Shown piece by piece: positions 16,008-26,183 of a stretch of DNA of 64,000 nucleotides. This stretch comes from Pseudomonadota bacterium (GTDB lineage Bacteria > Pseudomonadota > Alphaproteobacteria > Sphingomonadales > Sphingomonadaceae), in the NCBI GenBank assembly GCA_023394965.1, contig JAEWZX010000013.1, positions 146,971 to 210,970 of the forward strand, written 5' to 3'. Numbering within the stretch: position 1 is the first letter of the stretch; each line of letters starts with the position of its first letter. A model generated the notes under the pieces. It did no database searches. It saw only the letters and a program-made list of their open reading frames with translations, and was not told the origin of the DNA. Made by a program: the position numbers and the translations under genes.

Positions 16008-18511
16008 GTTGGGCGACCGCCTGGCTGATCGCACGGCGTGATCTGAATGCCCGCTTCCGCGGCCTGCGCCTGCTGCTGGTATGCCTGTTTCTGGGTACTG
16101 GCGCACTTGCCGCAATCGGCTCGCTCACCGCTGCGATCGAACGTGAGATCGAAACCAACGGACGCAGCTATCTTGGCGGCGACCTGCAAGTGGAATTGTG
16201 GCAGCGCGACCTTTCCGACACGGAACGCGCCGCTCTGGAGGAACTGGGTGATATTTCCGCCGGGACCCGCATGCAGGCAATGGCGCGATATGGCGAACAG
16301 GCTGCACCGATCGAACTGAAGGCCGTCGATACGGCTTACCCACTCTATGGCGAGCTGACCCTCGACGACGGGCGCGCTGTCGGAGCACCTGGCCGTCGTG
16401 AAGCCTGGCTTTCCCCCGGCGCGGCGGACCGTCTGGGCGTTGCGCAGGGCGACACGATTGCCATCGGGACCGAAACCCTGTCCGTGGGCGGGATCATTGC
16501 CGACGAGCCCGACCGGCTTGGCGAAGGGTTCCAGCTCGGCCCGACCATCATCGTGGCCCAAGACCTGCCCCTTCGCGCCGGTTTGATCGCGCCGGGATCG
16601 ATGTACCAGTCGAAGACGCGCGTCCGTTTTACCCGGAACCGCGATGCGGAAGCTGTCGGAGAGGAGCTGAAGCGGCAATTTCCAGACGCCGGCTTCGATA
16701 TCGATACAGCCGACCGCGCCGCCCCCGGCACCGATCGGTTCGTGGACCGGATGAGCGAGTTTCTCACTCTTGTCGGCCTTGCGGCGCTGGTCATTGCCGG
16801 CATCGGTATCGGTGGCGGCGTGACGTCTTATCTCGATGCTCGCAGACAGGGGATCGCCACGCTCAAGATTCTTGGCGCGACCAGCAGCGATATTGCGCGC
16901 ATTTATGCGTTGCAGATCCTCGCCGCGACCCTTGCGGGCAGCCTGGCAGGCATCGTGGCGGGCATCGCGATCGTCCCGCTTCTGGCATCGGCCCTGCAGG
17001 GACTCTTGCCGGTCTCCAGCGGCGTGATCATCGATCCCGGCGCCATTCTGCTGGCACTTTCCTATGGCTTGCTGGTCGCGCTGGTTTTCGCCGCGCCGCC
17101 ACTGCTGCGGGCCCGCAATTTCCCGGCCATGGCGCTGATGCGCGCGCGGGTCACCCCGCTGGCCCGCGACCCACGGGCATTCGTGCTGGTCGGCGGCGGG
17201 CTGACAGCGATCATCGCGCTGGCCCTGCTTACCGCAGACAATCCTCTGCTCTCCGCCAGCTTTCTTGCCGGAGCCGCCGCCATACTCGGGCTGCTCGCTT
17301 TAGTCGGGCTCGGCATCCGCAAGCTCGCCGCGGTGCTGCCGCGTCCAAATAGCCCGATTGCGCGCAACGCGCTGGCCAATCTTCATCGACCTGGCTCCTC
17401 CACCGGCGCGCTGGTGACTGCGCTCGGCTTCGGTCTCTCGGCCTTCGTTTTGCTGGCAGCCGTTCAGAGCGCCATCGACGGCAATATCGCCAAACGTGTG
17501 CCGGAGCGCGCACCCGATTATTTCGTACTCGACATCCCGCGTGACCGACTGAGCGAGTTTGAAACGCTGGTGCGCGATGCCGATCCCGATGCCAGCTGGC
17601 GTACCGTACCCGCACTGCGTGGGTCCGTGCTCGCCTTCGGCCCGGAAGGCGCGATGACGCGCACTGCCGATCTTAAAGAAATACCCGACGGCGCCTGGGC
17701 CCTGCGCGGAGAACGCGGCCTGACCTATGCCGATACGCTGCCGGACGGCAACGAATTGACGCAAGGGGCATGGTGGGGGCCCGCATATTCCGGCGAAGCG
17801 CTGGTCTCTGTCGACGAAGATTTCGCCGAGGCGGCCGACCTCAAGGTCGGCGACATGCTGACCTTCGGCGTGCTCGGCGTCGAACGCACGGCCCGGATTG
17901 CCAATCTGCGCCGGATCGATTGGGAAAGCATGGGGTTCAATTATGTCTTCGTGCTCAGCCCAAATGCCATTCAGGATGCCCCCCATAATCTTGCCGCGAC
18001 GATAGAGCTGAGCCCCGGAACGGCGACCAGCCCGCTGCTGCAATCGCTTGTCGCTGCCCTGCCATCCACCTCGGTGATCGAAGTGGGCGGTGTGCTGGAA
18101 CAGGCCCGAACCATTCTCGAACAGGTAGGCTTTGCCACCCTGGCCGCCGCAAGCGTAGCGGTGCTGGCGGGCCTTGCCGTGTTGCTGGGAGCGATTGCAG
18201 CGGCTCGCGCGGCGCGCACATACGACACCGTTGTCCTCCGGGTCCTCGGGGCTGACCGTCGCCAGATACTGGTGATGCAGCTGATCGAATATGTTGTTCT
18301 GGCCGCCGCCCTTGCGGTGGTGGCACTCGCCATCGGGAGCCTGGCGGCCTGGCTGGTGATTACGCAGCTGTTCGAATTCGACTGGCTGCCCGATTGGGGG
18401 GAAGTGCTTGCCGTACTCGGCCTTGGCATCGCCGTCGTGCTCGCCTTTGCACTGGGTGCCTCGCTGCCACTGCTGCGGGCCAAACCGGCCCAGGCCTTGC
18501 GGGCTCTCTGA
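16004..18511 (+). CDS. FtsX-like ABC transporter permease, YbbP type
   Basis: An 835-aa inner-membrane protein starting at ATG 16004 inside the ybbA stop. The N-terminus [20 protein letters not shown] leads into TM1 (LRLLLVCLFLGTGALAAIG). A periplasmic MacB-like domain, then two FtsX units follow: TM clusters near residues 250-380 and 690-830, with extra helices near 400-480. Length and two-FtsX layout match YbbP. With its ATPase it probably couples ATP hydrolysis to an envelope process, possibly substrate or lipid extraction; the substrate is not known. A TonB receptor gene is convergent downstream. Confidence 0.93.
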   Translation: MSWATAWLIARRDLNARFRGLRLLLVCLFLGTGALAAIGSLTAAIEREIETNGRSYLGGDLQVELWQRDLSDTERAALEELGDISAGTRMQAMARYGEQAAPIELKAVDTAYPLYGELTLDDGRAVGAPGRREAWLSPGAADRLGVAQGDTIAIGTETLSVGGIIADEPDRLGEGFQLGPTIIVAQDLPLRAGLIAPGSMYQSKTRVRFTRNRDAEAVGEELKRQFPDAGFDIDTADRAAPGTDRFVDRMSEFLTLVGLAALVIAGIGIGGGVTSYLDARRQGIATLKILGATSSDIARIYALQILAATLAGSLAGIVAGIAIVPLLASALQGLLPVSSGVIIDPGAILLALSYGLLVALVFAAPPLLRARNFPAMALMRARVTPLARDPRAFVLVGGGLTAIIALALLTADNPLLSASFLAGAAAILGLLALVGLGIRKLAAVLPRPNSPIARNALANLHRPGSSTGALVTALGFGLSAFVLLAAVQSAIDGNIAKRVPERAPDYFVLDIPRDRLSEFETLVRDADPDASWRTVPALRGSVLAFGPEGAMTRTADLKEIPDGAWALRGERGLTYADTLPDGNELTQGAWWGPAYSGEALVSVDEDFAEAADLKVGDMLTFGVLGVERTARIANLRRIDWESMGFNYVFVLSPNAIQDAPHNLAATIELSPGTATSPLLQSLVAALPSTSVIEVGGVLEQARTILEQVGFATLAAASVAVLAGLAVLLGAIAAARAARTYDTVVLRVLGADRRQILVMQLIEYVVLAAALAVVALAIGSLAAWLVITQLFEFDWLPDWGEVLAVLGLGIAVVLAFALGASLPLLRAKPAQALRAL

Positions 18512-18625
18512 AAACAGGTCTTCAAAGCCCCACAGTCTAACAAGCAGAGTTGCCAGAAATCACCAAAGCGTCACGGCCAGTCTGAATATCCCTTTTGCAG
18601 TTCCCGGGCAGGGGCTCTCAGGACA

Positions 18626-18651
18626 AAAGAAAAGGGGGCCCGAAAGCCCCC
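18626..18651 (-). terminator. rho-independent terminator of the TonB-dependent receptor gene
   Basis: On the minus strand GGGGGC, a TTTCGG loop and GCCCCC form a 6-bp stem followed by TTTTCTTTTGTCC. It ends 28 bases after the receptor stop. Confidence 0.8.
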
Positions 18652-18678
18652 TCTCCCGTAACTCCGATGGCGCTTCGA

Positions 18679-21387
18679 TCAGAAACGCATGCGTGCGGCA
18701 ACGCCGTAGGTGCGCGGCTGGTTCGGGTAACCCGAGATCGCCTGACCCTGTGCCACTGCCGGGAAGACCGTCGAGATATACCGGTCATCAAGCAGGTTGC
18801 GGCCCCACACGCTCAGTTCCAGCCCCATGTTGAATGCATAGGTGAGCGATGCGTTGAGGTTGTTGACCTCGCGGCGATAAGGGCGGGCGGCATCGATGGC
18901 CGGGCCGAAGTCGCGCTCTCCGGTGGCCGGATCGGTCACGATGAAGTTGGTCAGACCGGAAACGACCTGCACCGGTGACTGATAGGAGAAGTCGCCGCGC
19001 AGGATGACATGATCGCCACTGGCATTGATTTCCTTATCGTATTGCGCACCGAATACGGCGGAGATCTTGGGTACGCCAGGAACCTCTTCACCCGACAGAT
19101 CGCCTACCGGCGAATTGACGAAGCTGTCATACTTCGCGTCGAGATAAGTCATGCCCAGGCTGAGCGTAAGTTCCTTGCTGGCGTAGAACTGACCATCGAA
19201 TTCGACCCCGAAGGTTTCCTGTTTGCCCGCATTCGACAGGATGAACGAGCTACCGGTGAAGGTGTTTGCCTGGAAATCCTTGATCGCCTGCTGGAAGAGA
19301 GTCAGGTTTGCTGCGGCGCGGCTCCAGTTGCCCTTGATCCCGAATTCGAAGACTTCCGAATTTTCGGCCTCGGCGAAACGAGTGCCGGGACGCAGATTGG
19401 TGACCGCCAGGTTCTGTGCCTGCAGCGCCGCAAAGTCGGTCGGGAGCGGACGGCTATCGCGCGACAGGTTGAAGCTGGGTGCCTTGTAACCGGTCGCCCA
19501 GCTTGCATAGACATTCAGCGTCGGCGTGACTTCGTAAGCCAAGCGGACGTTCCAGCTCCAGTCGTCATCATTGGTGGAACAATCCTCGACCGCGTTCGGG
19601 CAGTTCTGCATCGGCGGCAGGAACTGGAACGGGGTCAGCGCCAGCAGCGGGTTGACCGCCGCATTGGTATCATTGGCATCGGCAAACGCCTGTACGCCAG
19701 CCGACACCTGCCCGAAGGCTGCCGGATTTGCGCCGGCAAAGGCGCCGATTTCGGCCTGCGTGGCCGGGCGGCCAAGGCCGAGCAGCGTCCCGACCTGCGA
19801 AGAAAGGCCCTGTGCGAAGATGGCGCGGTTGCCCGATGCCACCAGATCGATGTTCGAGAACACATCCGTGCTCGTCGAATTGGTGACGATCTTCTTCTTG
19901 TCCTTGGTGTAGTTCGCACCAAGCGTCAGGACCAGGCGATCGGTGATTTCGAAATCGACATTACCGAAGAACGAATAAGCTTCGTTGTCCTGAACGATGT
20001 TGTTGAAGAAGCCCTGGCCTTCACCGAAGAACTGGCCGGTGTAATCCGTGCCATTGAGCGCCGAGAGCGTTGCTTCGAGCGTGTTGATGTTCTGCGTACC
20101 GCCGGTTGCGCCCTGCAGCAGCAGGTTCGCATAGGGGCGGAAAGCGCTCCCGAAGACGATCTGGTCCGCCGTATCGACGCGCTCGTCGAAATAGTACCCA
20201 CCGATCAGGAAGTTGATCGGCCCGTCGAAATCCGAAGCGAAACGCAGTTCCTGGGTGAAGGTGTTGATATCGGCGTCGCCGACATTCGCACCCGAAGCGA
20301 TCGGGGCGCTGGTAAAGTCCACATCCTGGTTCGCGGATAGATGGGTTTCGCGATATGCCGTGATCGACGTCATCGTCACCGGACCGAATTCATAATCGAT
20401 CTGGCCCGAAATGCCGTAGTTTTCGATGTCGTTGATCGGGTCCACATCGGTGTACACCACATCGCCATCGGGATTATTGCGGAAGTCGTTCAACTGACCG
20501 CCGATAAGCTGGATGGCACCGGTTTCTGCCGACGGGGCAACGTTGACGACACCGCAGCAGCGTTCCTTGATCTTGTCGTAATCGCCGATCACGCGGATAC
20601 GCAGCGGGCCGCCATTGTCGAACAGCATCTGGCCGCGGGTAAACCAACGGTTGCGATCGTTCAGATCGTCGCCATTCACGGCATTGGTCAGGAAGCCATC
20701 ACGCTTGTTGATGCCTCCGCCCAGGCTGAAGGCAAGCGAATCGCTCACCGGTCCGGTGACGAAGCCTTTCAGGACCATGGCGTCGTAATTGCCGTAGCTC
20801 GCTTCGACCATGCCGCCGAAATCGAACTGCGGTTCCTTGGTAACGATCGAGATCACGCCCGCACTGGCGTTCTTGCCGAACAGAGTCGACTGGGGGCCGC
20901 GCAGAACTTCGACGCGCTGAATGTCGGGAAGGTCTGAAATCTGCGAGATGGCCCGGCTGCGATAGACGCCGTCGACGAACATGGCGACCGACGGTTCCAG
21001 ACCGATATTGTTGCCGTCCGTGCCGAAGCCGCGGACGGAATAGCTGGTGGCGAAGGCGCTCTGGTTCTGGCTGACCCGCAGCGAAGGAACCACGGTAGCG
21101 AGATCGGAAACATCGCGGATCTGGGCGCGTTCGATGGTCTCTGCACTGGTCACACTGACGGCGACCGGCGTTTCCTGCAGCGTCTGTTCGCGCTTGGTAG
21201 CGGTCACGACGATGACATTGCCTGCCGAAGCATTTGCCGCAACAGGGGCGCTGCTGCCCTGCTCCTGACCGTCGTCGACATCACCGGCGTCCTGCGCGGC
21301 GACCGAAGTCGGCAGGGCAATTGTTGCGACACCGACAAGCATGGCTGTACGAACCGTCGCAGTGCGGCCGAAAGCAGTGAAATTCAT
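18679..21387 (-). CDS. TonB-dependent outer-membrane receptor
   Basis: A 902-aa outer-membrane transporter. ATG 21387, preceded by AGAGGACC, gives MNFTAFGRTATVRTAMLVGV with a signal peptide cut after VAAQ; the longer frame from 21489 adds a non-signal extension. The plug has the VIVVTATKREQTLQETPVAV motif and VEVLRGPQSTLFGKNASAGV. A long 22-strand barrel follows, with the terminal strand RTYGVAARMRF ending in Phe. It resembles the sphingomonad receptors for unknown, often aromatic or carbohydrate, ligands. It stands alone with its own terminator, divergent from typA. No Fur box was seen. Confidence 0.93.
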   Translation of the reverse strand: MNFTAFGRTATVRTAMLVGVATIALPTSVAAQDAGDVDDGQEQGSSAPVAANASAGNVIVVTATKREQTLQETPVAVSVTSAETIERAQIRDVSDLATVVPSLRVSQNQSAFATSYSVRGFGTDGNNIGLEPSVAMFVDGVYRSRAISQISDLPDIQRVEVLRGPQSTLFGKNASAGVISIVTKEPQFDFGGMVEASYGNYDAMVLKGFVTGPVSDSLAFSLGGGINKRDGFLTNAVNGDDLNDRNRWFTRGQMLFDNGGPLRIRVIGDYDKIKERCCGVVNVAPSAETGAIQLIGGQLNDFRNNPDGDVVYTDVDPINDIENYGISGQIDYEFGPVTMTSITAYRETHLSANQDVDFTSAPIASGANVGDADINTFTQELRFASDFDGPINFLIGGYYFDERVDTADQIVFGSAFRPYANLLLQGATGGTQNINTLEATLSALNGTDYTGQFFGEGQGFFNNIVQDNEAYSFFGNVDFEITDRLVLTLGANYTKDKKKIVTNSTSTDVFSNIDLVASGNRAIFAQGLSSQVGTLLGLGRPATQAEIGAFAGANPAAFGQVSAGVQAFADANDTNAAVNPLLALTPFQFLPPMQNCPNAVEDCSTNDDDWSWNVRLAYEVTPTLNVYASWATGYKAPSFNLSRDSRPLPTDFAALQAQNLAVTNLRPGTRFAEAENSEVFEFGIKGNWSRAAANLTLFQQAIKDFQANTFTGSSFILSNAGKQETFGVEFDGQFYASKELTLSLGMTYLDAKYDSFVNSPVGDLSGEEVPGVPKISAVFGAQYDKEINASGDHVILRGDFSYQSPVQVVSGLTNFIVTDPATGERDFGPAIDAARPYRREVNNLNASLTYAFNMGLELSVWGRNLLDDRYISTVFPAVAQGQAISGYPNQPRTYGVAARMRF

Positions 21388-21644
21388 GAAAGGTCCTCTT
21401 CTCTCAAGACGTATCTTGGTCCGCTGCGCGGCTCCCAAAATGCGCGCATGCAGGTATCGACTACCAGACTCCCCCTCTGTCTGAAACATTTAGCAGACGA
21501 ACATATGAGCTGGTTCGACGACTGTGCCTTTCGCGTTACACAGCAAGATCTTGCCGCAGTGCAGCATCTCCGCTAGGGGCGCGGCCTAATCACGCAACGC
21601 TATCGGGCGTTGACGCTACGGCACCCTAATCGAAAGCACACCTC

Positions 21645-23465
21645 ATGTCCCGCGACCTGCGCAACGTGGCCATCATTGCCCACGTCGACCATGGCAAGAC
21701 CACTCTTGTCGACCAGCTTTTCCGTCAGTCCGGCACGTTCCGCGAAAACCAGCGCGTCGAAGAACGGGCGATGGATTCGAACGATCTGGAAAAGGAACGC
21801 GGGATCACGATTCTGGCCAAATGCACCAGCGTCGAATGGAACGGCAAACGCATCAACATCGTCGACACGCCGGGCCACGCCGACTTCGGTGCCGAAGTCG
21901 AACGCATCCTGTCCATGGTCGATGGGGTGATCCTGCTGGTGGACAGCGCCGAAGGCCCGATGCCGCAGACCAAATTCGTCACCGGCAAGGCGCTCGCTCT
22001 CGGCCTGCGCCCGATTGTGGTGGTCAACAAGATCGACCGCAGCGATGCCCGCCCGCAGGAAGTGCTGGACGAAGTCTTCGATCTTTTCGCCTCGCTCGAC
22101 GCCAATGACGACCAGCTCGACTTTCCCAGCCTGTGGGCGTCGGGCCGCGATGGCTATGCCAGCGATGACGAACATGCGCGGGATGGCAATCTAGAGCCGC
22201 TGTTCCAGCTGATCGCCGATCATGTGCCGGCGCCCGGTCTCGATACCGAAGCGCCTTTCAGCTTCCTGGCAACCCTGCTCGACCGCGACAATTTCATGGG
22301 CCGCGTACTCACCGGGCGGGTTCAGTCCGGCAAGCTGAACGTCAACGATCCGATTCATGCGCTCGACGCACAGGGCAATGTCATCGAAGTCGGTCGTGCG
22401 ACCAAGCTGTTGAGCTTCGACGGTCTCGACCGCGTCCCGGTCGATCACGCCGAGGCTGGCGATATCATCGCGCTTGCAGGCCTCGAAAAGGCGACTGTTG
22501 CCAATACGATTGCCGATCCAAGCATAAAGACGCCGATCGAAGCGCAGCCGATCGATCCGCCTACCCTCGCCATGCAGTTTTCGGTCAACGACAGCCCGCT
22601 GGCTGGCCGCGAAGGCAGTAAGGTCACCAGCCGCATGATTCGCGATCGCCTCTATCGCGAAGCAGAAACCAATGTCGCGATCCGCATCACCGAAAGTGAA
22701 GACAAGGACAGCTTCGAAGTCGCTGGACGCGGCGAATTGCAGCTGGGCGTTCTGATCGAAACCATGCGTCGTGAAGGTTTCGAACTTGGCATTTCCCGCC
22801 CGCGTGTGCTGTTCCGCACGGAAGACGGTCAGCGCATGGAGCCGTTCGAAACCGTCGTCATCGATGTCGATGACGAACATTCCGGTACGGTCGTGGAAAA
22901 GATGCAGCGCCGCAAGGCCGAACTGACCGAAATGCGTCCCTCGGGCCAGGGCAAGACCCGCATCACCTTCTCCGCCCCCAGCCGCGGCCTCATCGGCTAT
23001 CACGGCGAATTCCTGTCCGACACGCGCGGCACAGGCATCATGAACCGCCTGTTCGAAAAGTACGACACCTATCGCGGCCCGATCGAGGGTCGCCAGAACG
23101 GCGTGCTTATCTCGATGGTCCCTGGTGAGGCTGTGCCTTATGCGCTGAACGCGCTGGAAGATCGCGGCGAACTGTTCATCCGCGGTGGCGCCAAGATCTA
23201 CGAAGGCATGATCATCGGTGAAAATGCCAAGCCAGACGATCTCGAAGTGAACCCGATGAAGTCGAAGCAACTGACGAACTTCCGTTCGACCGGCAAGGAC
23301 GACGCCATCCGCCTGACGCCGCCGCGTGTGATGACGCTGGAACAGGCCATCGCCTATATCGATGATGACGAGATGGTCGAAGTCACGCCCGAAAGCATTC
23401 GCCTGCGCAAGGCAATCCTGGACCCGCACGAACGCAAGCGCGCGAAGCGCGCGGCGCAGCTTTAA
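21645..23465 (+). CDS. typA: ribosome-binding translational GTPase TypA (BipA)
   Basis: TypA is an EF-G-like GTPase that binds 70S ribosomes and aids 50S assembly and stress growth. The 606-aa chain has G1 [10 protein letters not shown], the switch segment [11 protein letters not shown]3 DTPGHADF and G4 NKIDR. Domains II, III ([20 protein letters not shown]) and V follow, and a C-terminal domain has [13 protein letters not shown] and TSIGN-like [14 protein letters not shown]. Length and motifs match the family throughout. It is monocistronic, with a strong terminator 85 bases after the stop. Confidence 0.97.
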   Translation: MSRDLRNVAIIAHVDHGKTTLVDQLFRQSGTFRENQRVEERAMDSNDLEKERGITILAKCTSVEWNGKRINIVDTPGHADFGAEVERILSMVDGVILLVDSAEGPMPQTKFVTGKALALGLRPIVVVNKIDRSDARPQEVLDEVFDLFASLDANDDQLDFPSLWASGRDGYASDDEHARDGNLEPLFQLIADHVPAPGLDTEAPFSFLATLLDRDNFMGRVLTGRVQSGKLNVNDPIHALDAQGNVIEVGRATKLLSFDGLDRVPVDHAEAGDIIALAGLEKATVANTIADPSIKTPIEAQPIDPPTLAMQFSVNDSPLAGREGSKVTSRMIRDRLYREAETNVAIRITESEDKDSFEVAGRGELQLGVLIETMRREGFELGISRPRVLFRTEDGQRMEPFETVVIDVDDEHSGTVVEKMQRRKAELTEMRPSGQGKTRITFSAPSRGLIGYHGEFLSDTRGTGIMNRLFEKYDTYRGPIEGRQNGVLISMVPGEAVPYALNALEDRGELFIRGGAKIYEGMIIGENAKPDDLEVNPMKSKQLTNFRSTGKDDAIRLTPPRVMTLEQAIAYIDDDEMVEVTPESIRLRKAILDPHERKRAKRAAQL

Positions 23466-23548
23466 ACTTCAGGCACTGCTACCCTAGAGTGCCCGGGACC
23501 ATCTGCGAAGTGGCGCGGCAGTCCGGTAAGAACCAGTCAGACAATGAA

Positions 23549-23584
23549 AAAGGGCGGCCGCATCGCGACCGCCCTTTCTTTTTC
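23549..23584. terminator. bidirectional rho-independent terminator
   Basis: AAAGGGCGG and CCGCCCTTT form a 9-bp stem, with T-rich sequence after it on the plus strand (CTTTTTCG) and an A-run before it giving TTTTT on the minus strand. It separates convergent typA and the outer-membrane barrel gene. Confidence 0.8.
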
Positions 23585-23597
23585 GTTTCGTCCCGGA

Positions 23598-24440
23598 TCA
23601 GAAGCGGAAGTTCAGCCCCGCACGGAACGAGTTCACTTCGAGCTGACGTCCGGTCGGACGCATGTTGGTTCCGCCCGATTCAAGCAGGAACGGATTGGTT
23701 GCAGGTGCGGTGCCAGCACCGACTGCAACGTAATAATCGTCCTTCTCGAAATGCGTACGCAGATATTCGAGGTTCAGACTGATGTTATTCGTCAGGTACA
23801 GTTCTGCACCGACGCCGTACTGTGCGCCCCACAGCCATTCGTCGTCATTCACCTGAGTGAAGCTGTTGGCCGTGTTGGTGGTGGTGAAATCGTGATCGAT
23901 CTTGCCATAGACGGCACCGCCCGTGGCATAGATCAGGCCGCGGCCATCACCCGGCGAAATGCCCAGGCGGCCACGCAGGGCGACGGAGTAATCGATTTCG
24001 CGCGCGACGGTGTAGCTTGCCGGAGTGGAGCTGAAAGCGGTGGTGTAGTCCACGGCATTCGACTTGGCCCCTTCCAGCACCACGCCGGCCACGAACATAT
24101 CGCCCAGACGACGGTCCATACCGACCTTGATCGCATAGCCCAGTTCCTGATCGTCGTCACCGCAACTGAAGGTGGCTGAACCGCCATTGGGCTGGCCGTT
24201 GCACTGCCCCGGTGCAAAGGCGTTGGCTCCGGTCACGGTGGTGACGGCATCGGTAAAATCACCATCTTGATCGGTGTCGAAAGCCAGAGCTTCGTCCTTG
24301 CCGTCCTTGATGGATTCGACGCTCAGCGTGCCGCCCACATAGAAGCCGTTGAAGTAGTCCGGATTGGCATCCTGGGCCATCGCAGGCTGAGCGATTCCGC
24401 CCGCCAAAATAGCGGTTGCCAGTAATGTCGATTTTTTCAT
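23598..24440 (-). CDS. outer-membrane beta-barrel protein
   Basis: A 280-aa exported barrel starting at ATG 24440 (MKKSTLLATAILAGGIAQPA, cleavage after AMAQ). The mature part alternates aromatic and polar residues and shows the small-porin pattern: GFYVGGTLSVES, YAIKVGMDRRLGDMFVAGVV, YSVALRGRLGISPGDGRGLI and YATGGAVYGKI. It closes with FRAGLNFRF, whose terminal Phe is the BAM recognition residue. It resembles the Omp25/OmpA-like surface proteins of alphaproteobacteria. Two cysteines (CNGQPNG and FSCGDD) may form a loop disulfide. The specific role is unknown. It is divergent from putP. Confidence 0.88.
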   Translation of the reverse strand: MKKSTLLATAILAGGIAQPAMAQDANPDYFNGFYVGGTLSVESIKDGKDEALAFDTDQDGDFTDAVTTVTGANAFAPGQCNGQPNGGSATFSCGDDDQELGYAIKVGMDRRLGDMFVAGVVLEGAKSNAVDYTTAFSSTPASYTVAREIDYSVALRGRLGISPGDGRGLIYATGGAVYGKIDHDFTTTNTANSFTQVNDDEWLWGAQYGVGAELYLTNNISLNLEYLRTHFEKDDYYVAVGAGTAPATNPFLLESGGTNMRPTGRQLEVNSFRAGLNFRF

Positions 24441-24659
24441 GTGAAAACCCGTATGAAAGTTTGAACCCTGTTGCAGGCTGTGACGCCCGAGAGCTTTGGA
24501 CGTTCCCACTGCTGATGGTGAACTGCTGACGATGTGACATTTTGGCGACAAGTTTGGCACGCCAGAAATACCGGGTTTCAGTACTCCTATTGACAGAACA
24601 GAAGGTTGTGCCGGGGGTGCAGTGGCCATTCGGGCGCAGTTCTGGTACAGGGCCCGCCC

Positions 24660-26141
24660 ATGCAAACGGGAACATATATTTCACTCGCCTTATATTTTAT
24701 TCTCATGATCGCGATCGGCCTGTGGTCGTGGAAACGTTCGACCGACACCAGCGAAGGATATCTTCTCGCCGGGCGGAACCTTCATCCAGCGGTTGCGGCC
24801 CTTTCGGCCGGGGCATCGGACATGAGCGGATGGCTGCTGCTCGGTCTGCCTGGCGCGCTCTATGCCAGCGGTCTGGTCGAAGCGTGGATCGGGATCGGCC
24901 TGTTCGCAGGTGCTCTCGCCAATTGGTTCATCGTGGCACCGCGGCTGCGCGAACAGACGGAACGGTACGGCAATGCACTGACCATCCCTGAATTTCTGGC
25001 CAATCGTTTCCCCGACAAGGCGGTGGCCCTGCGCGTGGTTTCCGCGCTGATCGTCGTCGTTTTCTTTGCTGTTTACACCGCAGCGGGCCTCGTCGGCGGT
25101 GGCAAGCTGTTTGAAACGAGCTTTGCGGGCCTGTTCGGCGATATCGGAATGTCCGATTACATGCTCGGCATCTGGATCACCGCGTTGGTGGTGCTCGCAT
25201 ACACCATGGTCGGGGGGTTTCTCGCCGTCAGCCTGACCGATTTCGTCCAGGGTCTCATCATGGTAGTGGCACTGATCGTAATGCCTCTGGTGGTGATGTT
25301 CGGCGAAGGCGGCAGCTCAGGCGGATCGCTTACCGAAGTGCCGGTGGATGGCTTTCTCAGCCTGACCAACGGGCTGACGATGCTGGGCTTTATCAGCGCC
25401 GTGACCTGGGGTCTGGGCTATTTCGGGCAGCCCCATATCATCGTGCGTTTCATGGCCATCGACACGGTCGAAAAAGTGCGTCCGGCGCGTACCATCGGGA
25501 TGACCTGGATGGGCGTGGCCCTACTTGGTTCCATCGGCATCGGCATCGCAGGCCGAGCGTTCACACAGCGCAACGGCATCGTGGTGGACGATCCGGAAAC
25601 GATTTTCATCGTCCTCGCCAATCTGCTGTTCCACCCGCTGGTCACCGGCTTCCTGCTCGCCGCATTGCTGGCGGCGATCATGTCGACGATCTCGTCCCAA
25701 TTGCTGGTGGCGTCCAGCTCGCTGACAGAAGATTTCTACAAGCTGTTCTTCCGCAAGAATGCTTCCGAACGCGAAAGCGTGAACGTCGGTCGCGTCTGTG
25801 TGGCGCTGGTGGCGATTGCAGCGATCATCATCGCCAGCGATCCGGAAAGCGAAGTGCTTGGTCTGGTGTCCAACGCATGGGCCGGGTTCGGCGCGGCTTT
25901 CGGGCCGCTGATCATTCTCTCGCTCACCTGGGACCGGATGACCGGCGCAGGCGCCGTGGCGGGCCTGATAACGGGTGCTGCTGTGGTCATGGCGTGGATT
26001 GCGCTGGGCTGGAATGCGGCGTTGCCGGGTATGGATCAGGGGCTTTACGAAATCGTCCCAGGCTTCATCGCCGCATGGATCGCCATCGTCATCGTCAGCA
26101 AGGCGACCACGATCTCGTCAGAGCGGCGCTTGCCAGCCTGA
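24660..26141 (+). CDS. putP: sodium/proline symporter
   Basis: PutP is a 13-helix inner-membrane sodium:solute symporter that imports proline. The 493-aa protein starts at ATG 24660 (MQTGTYISLALYFILMIAIG). SSDMSGWL-like GASDMSGWLLLGLPGALYASG, WFIVAPRLREQTERYGNALT, TIPEFLANRFPD and FGQPHIIVRFMAI are close matches to PutP. TISSQLLVASSSLTEDFYK carries the sodium-site Ser/Thr residues. Length matches E. coli PutP (about 502). It is followed 42 bases later by ggt and may be co-transcribed, linking proline or glutamate acquisition with gamma-glutamyl breakdown. putA is not in the window. Confidence 0.94.
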   Translation: MQTGTYISLALYFILMIAIGLWSWKRSTDTSEGYLLAGRNLHPAVAALSAGASDMSGWLLLGLPGALYASGLVEAWIGIGLFAGALANWFIVAPRLREQTERYGNALTIPEFLANRFPDKAVALRVVSALIVVVFFAVYTAAGLVGGGKLFETSFAGLFGDIGMSDYMLGIWITALVVLAYTMVGGFLAVSLTDFVQGLIMVVALIVMPLVVMFGEGGSSGGSLTEVPVDGFLSLTNGLTMLGFISAVTWGLGYFGQPHIIVRFMAIDTVEKVRPARTIGMTWMGVALLGSIGIGIAGRAFTQRNGIVVDDPETIFIVLANLLFHPLVTGFLLAALLAAIMSTISSQLLVASSSLTEDFYKLFFRKNASERESVNVGRVCVALVAIAAIIIASDPESEVLGLVSNAWAGFGAAFGPLIILSLTWDRMTGAGAVAGLITGAAVVMAWIALGWNAALPGMDQGLYEIVPGFIAAWIAIVIVSKATTISSERRLPA

Positions 26142-26183
26142 CGCGCTTTCTGCACACCGTCTCCTGAACGAAAGGAGACGAGT

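Noticed and set aside
19009..20340. 443-codon plus-strand frame opposite the TonB receptor
   Set aside because: Antisense to a barrel receptor with a clear signal peptide and terminal Phe.
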